64,000 nt of DNA. It comes from Aquisphaera insulae. GTDB taxonomy: Bacteria > Planctomycetota > Planctomycetia > Isosphaerales > Isosphaeraceae. Below, piece after piece: positions 57,251 to 64,000 of the stretch (its first letter is position 1; each line of letters begins with the position of its first letter). The DNA is taken from the NCBI RefSeq assembly GCF_011064615.1, contig NZ_JAALJH010000002.1, positions 1 through 64,000 on the forward strand. Reading direction: 5' to 3'. A program made the translations under genes and the position numbers. The notes below the pieces were generated by a model, which was not told where the DNA came from, did not search any database, and saw only the letters and a program-made list of their open reading frames with translations.

Positions 57251-57362
57251 GGATTCCTCGCCGAGGGAGACTGCCGGGACCGACCCGTTCGGGGGCCGTG
57301 CCCCACGAGACCGTCCCTTCCATCGTAGGGGCGAGGGCGACCGCGGGGAAGCCATCCCGGGC

Positions 57363-60300
57363 TCACTTCGCCTTCGCGGCCTCCGCCGGGGACACCTGGG
57401 GCATGGACCTGAAGAGGGCCAGTACGTCGGCGATGTCCTGGTAGCTGAGGACGTTCAGAAGCCCCTCCGGCATGACCGAGGTGGTCGACGCCTTCTGGTC
57501 CTCGATCTCGGCTTTCGGCAGCGTCACCTTGGCCCCGTCGGAGAGGAGCAGGACGAGGTTGGCGGCGTCGGAGGCGACCGGCATCCCCTGGTAGACCTTG
57601 CCGTCCTCCATGGCGATGGTGACGGTCTTGTACTGGTCCGAGATCACCTTGGAAGGGGTCACGATGGACTCGAGGATCTCGGTGGGGCGGAACCGGCTGC
57701 TCACCGTGGTCAGGTCGGGACCGAGGCCCGCCCCCTGGTCGCCCAGCTTGTGGCAGTCCAGGCAGCGGGCCTTGAGGATGATCTGCCGGCCCCGATCCGC
57801 GGATGCCGTCTTCATTACGGGCGCCTGGAGGACGTTGTCGATCAGGTTCGTCAGGTCGTAGGACTGAACGCCAGCCGTCTCGGCGCCGAGAGCCGGGCCG
57901 CCGGGGAACTTCTTGCGGTAGACGTCCTCCCAGGCGGACAGGGCGGCCTCGAAGGGGGTGGCGTCCGGCTTCGCCGGGACACCCGTCCAGCGAGACGCCA
58001 GCTCATCGAGCACCTGGCGGCTCGAGGGGCCGGTTCGCTTCGCCAGGCCGAGCAGGTGGGCGAGCCCTTCGGGCCCCTGCGGGCTCTCCTTGATCTTCTT
58101 CAGGGCGCCCAGAGCAAGGCTGGTCGTGTTGCCGTCGCGCGAGGCGAGGGCCGAGGCGAGGATCGGCAGATCGGCCGCCGACGGATGCCCCACCAGCGCC
58201 CGCACGATCGAGTCCCGACGAGCCGGCTCGGCGACGTAGGTCTCGCGGAGGGCCACCCGGGCCGCGGGCAGGCTGCTGCGGCCGAGCTTCTCCAGGATCA
58301 GGGACCGCAGGTCGTTCCCCTGGCTCCCCGGGACCGGAGTGGTCCGGAGCTTGCCGTCGAGGGCGATGAGGGCTGGGATTCGCGCGGGGTCGCGATCGAG
58401 TTCGAGCTCCCGGATCAGGACCCGGGTCGGGAAAGGATACCTGTCCCCCTCCACGATCAGGGCCTCTCGCTCGCCCGGTTCAAGGCGGTCCACGAGCTCC
58501 TGGATCATGTCGTCGAGATAGCCGAGGAAGCTGTACCCCCCCTCCCAGCGCGACGCGGTCTCGTACCAGGCCCAGAGCCGGCGCCTGGACTCGGGGGTCC
58601 AGCCGCGCTTCATCGCCCGGAGGCAGTAGGCGTCATGGATCTGGGTGGCATGGTCGGCGACATCGGCCTGGTGATCGAGGATCATCGAGACCGCTCGGGG
58701 ATCGTCCAGGAAGGCGAGCAGCCGGGCGAGCTCGCGATTCTCCGGCGATTGCTCCCGCGGACGGAACATCGTCACCAGCAGGTCGGCGAGCTCGCCGGAG
58801 CCTGCCAGCTCCAACTTGCCGGGGCCCTGGAGATACGTCAGGCCGATTAGCCTGAGTACGTCGAGCTTCACCGACGGCTCGGCGTTCCGCTTCAGGAGGG
58901 CGACCTCGCGGCGGAGCAGGTCCTCCTGGGCCGCCTGGTCGAGGCTCGTCGTCCGCACGATGGCGAGTAACGCCTCCACGGCGGCCCGAGGGTCGGCGAT
59001 GGCGATCAGCTCCTCACGGTGCGCGGCCGGCCCGGCGTGCTCGATGGCCGTCCTCGCGGCAAACCGCACAAGCCGATCTGGATCCGAGAGCAGGGGGATC
59101 AGCTCCGGGACCGGGATCTTCGCCGCCTCGGCCTGCATGAGCGACTCGCACGCATGCCGGCGGACGGCCGCCTCGGGGTCCTTGAGGCAGAGGGTCAGCT
59201 CGTCCCGGACGGCGGGGTAGCTCGCGAAGCGGTCGAGCAGCGAAATGGCCCGGCCGCGGACTTCCGGCATCGGATCACTCGCGAGCGACGTGAGGAGGTG
59301 CCTGTCGGCCGATCGTCCCCCCTCGAAGAGCAGGTCCAGGGCTCGCACTCGGTCCCCGGGCGGACGCTTGCCCTCTGCGCCGCGGGCGATCGCCTGGATC
59401 TCGGCGTCGAACCTCGAGGGGTCGCGGCCCCTCAGGGTCTCGACCTTCTTTCGGGAGAAGCTGGAGAGCGGGCTGTCGATGGCGATCGCCTGATCCCAGG
59501 CCGTTGTCAGGGTCGCGGCCTTGTGGCCCTCGCCCTTGACGCCGACGCGGAAGAGGCCCCCCTGGGTGCCGCGGCCTCCCGTGGTGAAGTAGACCGCGCC
59601 GTCGGGTCCGACCTCGATGTCCGTGCAATTGAGCGGCTGGCCCGTCACCAGGTCGCTGGACGAGGCCCGGTAGCCGGCGCCTTCACGATCGAGCTTGACG
59701 GCGAGGATCCGACCCTGGGACCAGTCGCAAATCAGGAACTGGTCGCGGTAGTCGGCCGGCAGCAGGCCGGCCTGGTAGAAGGTCACCCCCGTGGGCGATC
59801 CGCGGCCGACGTCGAGGATGGCCGGCAGGCTGTCGAAGTGGGAGGCGGGCCACTTGCCGGAGCCGTTTCGCCAGCCGAACTCCGCGCCGATGGGGCAATG
59901 GCAGACGCGGACGGGCCGATACCAGGGGAGGCCGACGTCCCACTCCATGTCGCTGTCGAAGGTGAAGATCTCGCCGGCGGCGTTGAAGGCGAAGTCGTAT
60001 TCGTTGCGGAAGCCGGCGACGACCCGCTTCCACGACCTGCCCATGTCGTCGCTGCGGTAGATCTCGCCGCCCGGGGCCATGACGCCCGCCGCGTGGCCAC
60101 GCGGGTCGTCGTAGTGCGGCAGCAGCTCGCCCTCGTAGGCGACGTTCACCGGGCTGGACGCGTCGATCGGCGGCTTCAGGTGAGCATGATTGCCGTTGTT
60201 GTAATAAAGGCGGCCGTCGGGGCCCAGGGTCACGGCGTGCGGCCCGTGCTCGCCCATCCCCCCGGCCGTGTCGCGGATGAGGTCGGTCGCCTCGAAGATC

Positions 60301-61208
60301 CCGTCGCGATCGGGGTCCGTGAGCCGGTAGAGCCCGGCTCCCTTCGGCCCCTGCCCGACGGCAAACAGGGCATCGCCGATGAATGAGAGACCCTGGCAGT
60401 TCTTCATGGTTGGGGTGATGTCCACCCGGCGCTCGTACTTCCCGTCGTGGTCGTCGTCGTGCAGGCGGGCGATCGGGCCCATCTCGATCGAGACGCACGG
60501 GAGCCCCTCGGGATCGAAGGTGAAGGCGACCACGGAGCCCGTGACAGTCGGCTGTGCGACGGTGTTGATGGTGAATCCGGCGGGGACGCGGAATCGCTCC
60601 GAGGCGACTGCCAGGCGGGTGGGCTCTCCCCAGGGGGGGATGCCCAGGGCCCCGAGGTCTCGGGCCCGCGACCACGGCCGGTCGTCGAAGTCGACCCCCT
60701 TCCAGTCGTCGCCGTCGGGGACCTTGTCGGTCGACTTCCACGAGGAGTCGGACTGGACCGGCACCCCCTGGCCCAGGGGCAGGACGCCGCCGCGGATGAG
60801 GAAGCCGGCCGCGCCCTCGGACTCGTTCGTGGCCTTCGCCGCCAGGACGTGGGTGCCGGTCGCGAGCTTCGCCTCCACGGCCTGGACCGTCTTCCAGTCG
60901 CTCCCCTCGGCCACGAGCTTGCCGTCGAGGTAGAGCGCGAAGGCGTTGTCCGCGGTCACGTCCACGGCCAGCGTCGAGGGCTCCTTCACGCGGAGGACCT
61001 TGCGGAGATAGATCGACCCCGCCGGGAAGCCGCCCCCGGGGGCCTTGCCGTGCCAGATCCATCGCGGCGCGCCCGCCTCGCGCTGGGCCGCTCCGACGCG
61101 GGGCATCAGGGCGACGGCCAGGCCGAGCGCGCCGATCGCCATCGCGAGCGCTCGCCGCGGACGGCGTCGGGATGGTCGGGCCTCATGGTCGCGAGGGGCG
61201 TCGATCAT
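57363..61208 (-). CDS. PVC-type multidomain haem-binding dehydrogenase (CxxCH)
   Basis: A 1281-residue exported protein. The leader (about 10-40) has an Arg-rich stretch before the hydrophobic core. Residues about 45-165 form a beta-sandwich carbohydrate-binding-like domain (WIWHG, YLRKVLRV, YLDGKLVAEG). About 185-560 is the putative membrane-bound dehydrogenase propeller (TIGR02604 type: FEVLPD-like start, GPHAVTLGPDGRLYY, NEYDFAFNAAGEIFTFDSDMEWD in part). HEAT-like helices run from about 580 to 1060. The C-terminus is the Pirellula/Verrucomicrobium haem domain (TIGR02603 type) with one C1149-x-x-C1152-H1153. GGGAG is located about 8 bases before the ATG at 61208; an ATG at 61229 is the alternative. 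Oxidation of a sugar or alcohol is inferred from related proteins. Confidence 0.88.
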   Translation of the reverse strand: MIDAPRDHEARPSRRRPRRALAMAIGALGLAVALMPRVGAAQREAGAPRWIWHGKAPGGGFPAGSIYLRKVLRVKEPSTLAVDVTADNAFALYLDGKLVAEGSDWKTVQAVEAKLATGTHVLAAKATNESEGAAGFLIRGGVLPLGQGVPVQSDSSWKSTDKVPDGDDWKGVDFDDRPWSRARDLGALGIPPWGEPTRLAVASERFRVPAGFTINTVAQPTVTGSVVAFTFDPEGLPCVSIEMGPIARLHDDDHDGKYERRVDITPTMKNCQGLSFIGDALFAVGQGPKGAGLYRLTDPDRDGIFEATDLIRDTAGGMGEHGPHAVTLGPDGRLYYNNGNHAHLKPPIDASSPVNVAYEGELLPHYDDPRGHAAGVMAPGGEIYRSDDMGRSWKRVVAGFRNEYDFAFNAAGEIFTFDSDMEWDVGLPWYRPVRVCHCPIGAEFGWRNGSGKWPASHFDSLPAILDVGRGSPTGVTFYQAGLLPADYRDQFLICDWSQGRILAVKLDREGAGYRASSSDLVTGQPLNCTDIEVGPDGAVYFTTGGRGTQGGLFRVGVKGEGHKAATLTTAWDQAIAIDSPLSSFSRKKVETLRGRDPSRFDAEIQAIARGAEGKRPPGDRVRALDLLFEGGRSADRHLLTSLASDPMPEVRGRAISLLDRFASYPAVRDELTLCLKDPEAAVRRHACESLMQAEAAKIPVPELIPLLSDPDRLVRFAARTAIEHAGPAAHREELIAIADPRAAVEALLAIVRTTSLDQAAQEDLLRREVALLKRNAEPSVKLDVLRLIGLTYLQGPGKLELAGSGELADLLVTMFRPREQSPENRELARLLAFLDDPRAVSMILDHQADVADHATQIHDAYCLRAMKRGWTPESRRRLWAWYETASRWEGGYSFLGYLDDMIQELVDRLEPGEREALIVEGDRYPFPTRVLIRELELDRDPARIPALIALDGKLRTTPVPGSQGNDLRSLILEKLGRSSLPAARVALRETYVAEPARRDSIVRALVGHPSAADLPILASALASRDGNTTSLALGALKKIKESPQGPEGLAHLLGLAKRTGPSSRQVLDELASRWTGVPAKPDATPFEAALSAWEDVYRKKFPGGPALGAETAGVQSYDLTNLIDNVLQAPVMKTASADRGRQIILKARCLDCHKLGDQGAGLGPDLTTVSSRFRPTEILESIVTPSKVISDQYKTVTIAMEDGKVYQGMPVASDAANLVLLLSDGAKVTLPKAEIEDQKASTTSVMPEGLLNVLSYQDIADVLALFRSMPQVSPAEAAKAK

Positions 61209-61253
61209 GCGCAGTCTCTCCCGGTGCATGGCGTGGCGATCTCTCGGTTCCGT

Positions 61254-61598
61254 TCACTGGGCGGGCTTGTTCCGGGCGGCCTTCTCGTCGATCCCGCTGA
61301 TGCCGAAGCGTCGAGCGAGCTCGTCCTCCACGTCGTCCCAGCCAAGGTCGCGATGGGCGAGCATCACGAGGGAGTGGAAGACGAGATCCGCGACCTCCTT
61401 GACCAGGTGGACGCGGCCCTCCTCGCCGGGCTCGTCGCCGGCCTCGACGACCTCCGCCGCCTCCTCGGTGATCTTGGCGCCGATCTTCGGGACGCCCCCC
61501 CGCAGGAGGCCGGCGACGTACGACTTCTCCGTCTCGGTCCTCGTCTTGCGGTCCTGAATCACCGCCATCAGGTCCGTCATCAGGGACGACCGCGTCAT
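61254..61598 (-). CDS. hisE: Phosphoribosyl-ATP pyrophosphatase
   Basis: A 114-residue enzyme of histidine synthesis that hydrolyses phosphoribosyl-ATP to phosphoribosyl-AMP and pyrophosphate. The all-alpha NTP-pyrophosphatase motif is seen as KITEEAAEVVEA followed by HLVKEVADLVFHSLVML, with the metal-binding Glu and Asp residues. The usual RKTRTETEKSYVAGLL region is also present. No other his gene is adjacent. An in-frame ATG at 61580 is an alternative start. It lies 45 bases upstream of the large haem protein gene. Confidence 0.9.
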   Translation of the reverse strand: MTRSSLMTDLMAVIQDRKTRTETEKSYVAGLLRGGVPKIGAKITEEAAEVVEAGDEPGEEGRVHLVKEVADLVFHSLVMLAHRDLGWDDVEDELARRFGISGIDEKAARNKPAQ

Positions 61599-61759
61599 CT
61601 CGCCGGAACCTCCGCGACCTCGGCGATCATTCCCGGAAGTCCCGATGAGCCCGGGACGGGATGATCTGGATCGGTTAGAATGGGTCCAAGATTACCCGCC
61701 CGACGCAGGCAAGGGAACAGCCCTCGCGAGGGCGTCCCGGCAATTCTCGCGAGGCCCCC

Positions 61760-62527
61760 ATGCAGCCCGGCGACACCGAGACGGAACTGGGCGTCCCCAT
61801 CCCCGGCCGGATCCTTGAGGAAGCTGATTGGGCGCGGACCGCCGTGAAGCGGCTGCCCGCACCGGGGCCGCTCGACTGGTCCGCGATCTTCGGACGGTCC
61901 GCCCCCCTGGTCCTGGACCTCGGCTGCGGCAACGGCCGGTTCACGCTGGGCAGCGCGATCGCCCGCCCGGAGATGGACCACTTCGCGATCGACGTCCTCC
62001 CGGTGGTGATCCGCTACGCGACCCGTCGGGCCAACCAGCGCGGGCTGCACCACGTCCGGTTCGCGGTCAAGGACGCGCAGACGTTCCTCCGCACCTACGT
62101 CGGCGACGGCGCCGCGTCCGAGATGCACCTGTACCATCCCCAGCCCTATCACGACCCCCGCCAGGCCCATAAACGGGTGCTCACGCCGGCCTTCGTGAGC
62201 GACGTCCATCGCGGCCTCTCGGCCGGCGGCCTGTTCGTCGTCCAGACTGACAACCCGGACTACTGGCACTACATGACCCGGATCCTGCCGTATTTCTTCG
62301 TGTTCGAGGAGCACGAGGGGACCTGGCCGGATGCCCCCGAGGGGCGATCTCGCCGCGAGATCGTCGCCCGTCAGCGCGGCCTGCACATCTTCCGCGGCGC
62401 CGGCGTCCGCCGCGATGATCTCGACCTCCGCGAGGCGCTCGATCTGGCCGCATCGCTGCCACCGCCGAGGTTCCGGAGCCACGGGCCCTGGATCGAGCTC
62501 GATCGGTGGGAGGAGAGCCATCGCTGA
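61760..62527 (+). CDS. trmB: tRNA (guanine-N7-)-methyltransferase-like protein
   Basis: A 255-residue SAM-dependent methyltransferase that should form m7G46 in tRNA. SAM binding is shown by LDLGCGNGRFTLGSA and DHFAIDV. The family-typical PDPWPKkRH..RR motif is recognisable but altered to YHPQPYHDPRQAHKRV, and the Thr-rich RPEMDH region differs from the Proteobacterial form, so the exact tRNA target is less certain. GAGG lies 5 bases before the ATG. It is divergent from hisE and ends 28 bases before the opposing membrane protein gene. Confidence 0.82.
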   Translation: MQPGDTETELGVPIPGRILEEADWARTAVKRLPAPGPLDWSAIFGRSAPLVLDLGCGNGRFTLGSAIARPEMDHFAIDVLPVVIRYATRRANQRGLHHVRFAVKDAQTFLRTYVGDGAASEMHLYHPQPYHDPRQAHKRVLTPAFVSDVHRGLSAGGLFVVQTDNPDYWHYMTRILPYFFVFEEHEGTWPDAPEGRSRREIVARQRGLHIFRGAGVRRDDLDLREALDLAASLPPPRFRSHGPWIELDRWEESHR

Positions 62528-62555
62528 GGATCGGATCGCCCCGCGGGACGACGAC

Positions 62556-63923
62556 TCAGTGCTCGATCTCCAGGCGGTTCCGGTACGTCCCCGCCGCGTG
62601 CCCCACGCAATCCCAGCCCCGGCCCACCGAGGTCGCCGCCAGCGTCACGAAGATCGAGGCCGGAGAGTTGGGCTCCGTCGATTGCAGGCTGAACTCGATC
62701 GCGTTGGCCGGCGCACCCCAGCCCGCGGTCGGGGAGGGCGTCACGTCGAGCTGGGCCGACCAGTCGCGGAGCGTCAGCCGGCCTGCGGCCCGATCCTCGT
62801 CGTGGAGCGTGATCGTGAGAGGATCGCCCGGCTCGAGCCGGCCTTCGGCCAGCGTTCGGAACGGGCCCTTCTCGCCGCTGGAGGCCTCGACCACCGCGAA
62901 CCGCCGGGTCGCGTCCACGAACGCGAATCGGAGCGGCCGCCCGGAGGGATAGCCGAAGGGGAGGACCTCGACCCGGACGCCCTGACAGGGTGAGAACTCC
63001 AGGAAGAGGCGGCGGTGCCCCCGCACCTCCACGCCGCAGAACGAGTTCAGGTGGGAATCCACGGGGCGGTCGATCGTCGTCGCCGCGTCGATCCGGGCCT
63101 GCCCTTCCGCCGGCCCGACGGCGACCTCCAGCCGGGCTGAGCCGAGCCCCGGGAATCGGTAGCGAAGGTCCCGAGTGCCGTCCGGTCTCTCGCTCATGCC
63201 CTCGAATCGCGGCTCAGGACCCTCGCGGTCGCTCTCGCGATTGAAGACAACCCAGCAACCATCCGGCGAGACGCTGAGGAACCGCAGGAGCGGCTGGACC
63301 TCGACCTTCAGCGCCCCGAACTGTGCGAGGATGGAGCCCTCCGAGGCGTAGACCGACGTCCCCGGGGCGACGCGAATCAGGCCGGACGCCTGCCGCGAGG
63401 AGCCCCACGGCGGGGCGGACTCGGCGAGCCCGGCTGCCGCCTCGAGCGGACGCGTCCCGGGCGGTCCGGGTCGGATCGACCAGGGGATGGCCGCGCCGAC
63501 GAGGGCCCACGCCAGGGCGCTTAGGATCGCGAGCCGCCGCAACTTCCGTCCCTCGGCCGAGGCCGCGAGGAGAGAGAACGCCACGCCCAGGGCCGCCGCG
63601 ATCAGCATCGGCGCCAGCCAGAGCACGCGAAAGGTCACCGGGAAGGAGGCTCTCGCGGAGATCGCGCCGGCCGCCCACGCGGCCGGGTAGGCCGGTAGAA
63701 GCCGAAGCAGCAGGTCCCTCCGTTCCCGATGCAGGGCGACGAGGCCGGCGAGGCTCCAGCCGAGCCCGAAGATCGGGACGACTCGGTCGAACCAGAATCG
63801 GGGATGACCGACCGGGAACCCGCCGGCCCTCAGCCACCACCACGAACCGGCCGCCATGACGTGCGCCACGAGCGCCGCGAGCCAGAAGGTCCCCTCCAGT
63901 CGCGCCCTCAGGGCTCTGTTCAT
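62556..63923 (-). CDS. Hypothetical membrane protein with four N-terminal TM segments
   Basis: A 455-residue protein. Hydrophobic segments lie at about 11-29, 44-62, 72-90 and 98-145 (probably two). They are followed by a roughly 300-residue extracytoplasmic or soluble part rich in beta strands, with three cysteines and many Arg, Pro and Gly. I do not recognise a family. GGGAG lies 9 bases before the ATG at 63923; an ATG at 63977 would add 18 residues. The right window edge (63924-64000) holds no further recognisable gene. Confidence 0.65.
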   Translation of the reverse strand: MNRALRARLEGTFWLAALVAHVMAAGSWWWLRAGGFPVGHPRFWFDRVVPIFGLGWSLAGLVALHRERRDLLLRLLPAYPAAWAAGAISARASFPVTFRVLWLAPMLIAAALGVAFSLLAASAEGRKLRRLAILSALAWALVGAAIPWSIRPGPPGTRPLEAAAGLAESAPPWGSSRQASGLIRVAPGTSVYASEGSILAQFGALKVEVQPLLRFLSVSPDGCWVVFNRESDREGPEPRFEGMSERPDGTRDLRYRFPGLGSARLEVAVGPAEGQARIDAATTIDRPVDSHLNSFCGVEVRGHRRLFLEFSPCQGVRVEVLPFGYPSGRPLRFAFVDATRRFAVVEASSGEKGPFRTLAEGRLEPGDPLTITLHDEDRAAGRLTLRDWSAQLDVTPSPTAGWGAPANAIEFSLQSTEPNSPASIFVTLAATSVGRGWDCVGHAAGTYRNRLEIEH

Positions 63924-64000
63924 CACGACCGCTCCCGGGTTCCGCGTGCGACGGATCTCCGGGGCCAATCCTACCATGCTCCGCGCATGGCCGAGGCCAT

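Noticed and set aside
61671-61681. TAGAAT between hisE and trmB as a -10 box
   Set aside because: The hexamer is good but no -35-like sequence lies at the right distance on the plus strand (GGGACG there), so support is too weak to list.

Overview
The window looks like chromosome of a planctomycete, most likely of the Isosphaeraceae (Aquisphaera/Paludisphaera/Singulisphaera type). This is inferred from the very high GC content, the N-terminal 'LE.R.(L/V)L(S/A)' motif on two exported beta-helix proteins, the fused dehydrogenase/HEAT/CxxCH haem protein of the planctomycete-verrucomicrobial type, an ECF sigma factor translationally coupled to a WD40/TPR Ser/Thr kinase, and a long MoxR/DUF58/VWA operon. 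No phage, insertion sequence, CRISPR array or origin was recognised.

Layout. 0.1-5.9 kb: a 1913-residue membrane-anchored protein with a huge disordered repeat region. 6.0-8.6 kb: nadB, tail to tail with an HD-domain hydrolase. 8.85-15.4 kb: a sugar-use cluster on the + strand (secreted aldose 1-epimerase, two Na+/solute symporters each followed by a small membrane protein, and a GH5-like glycosidase). 15.4-21 kb (- strand): a large beta-helix/Ig-like surface protein and a class 3 lipase. 21-41.4 kb (- strand): a tightly packed run starting with a small membrane protein, an ECF sigma factor and a giant kinase. It continues through TPR/peptidase MA, DUF4159, MoxR, DUF58, BatA/VWA, a DUF4175-like coiled-coil protein and a VWA/GATase-like protein, and ends in a caspase-like protein with an EF-hand loop. 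42.1-52.4 kb (+ strand): radical SAM protein, aquaporin, tadA, tRNA-Ser(CGA), sugar-phosphate transferase, folD, a TIM-barrel isomerase, a small beta-helix protein and a DsbD-type reductase. 52.4-64 kb: a D-2-hydroxyacid dehydrogenase, two envelope glycosyltransferase-type membrane proteins, mnmA, the large haem protein, hisE, a trmB-like methyltransferase and an unknown membrane protein.

How it fits together. The 21-41 kb block is the centre of interest. Four successive junctions are 4-base ATGA overlaps, the other gaps are short, and a regulator pair sits 30-36 bases upstream of the structural genes. This suggests one coordinated envelope-associated assembly or quality-control machine that ends in a protease-like effector. 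The first gene of the window is a distant, repeat-expanded relative of the DUF4175-like member of that operon. The sugar cluster appears to have arisen by duplication of a symporter-plus-small-protein module.

Limits: starts were chosen by reading-frame overlap, visible Shine-Dalgarno sequences and N-terminal sense. Family assignments come from motif recognition only; no database search was run.
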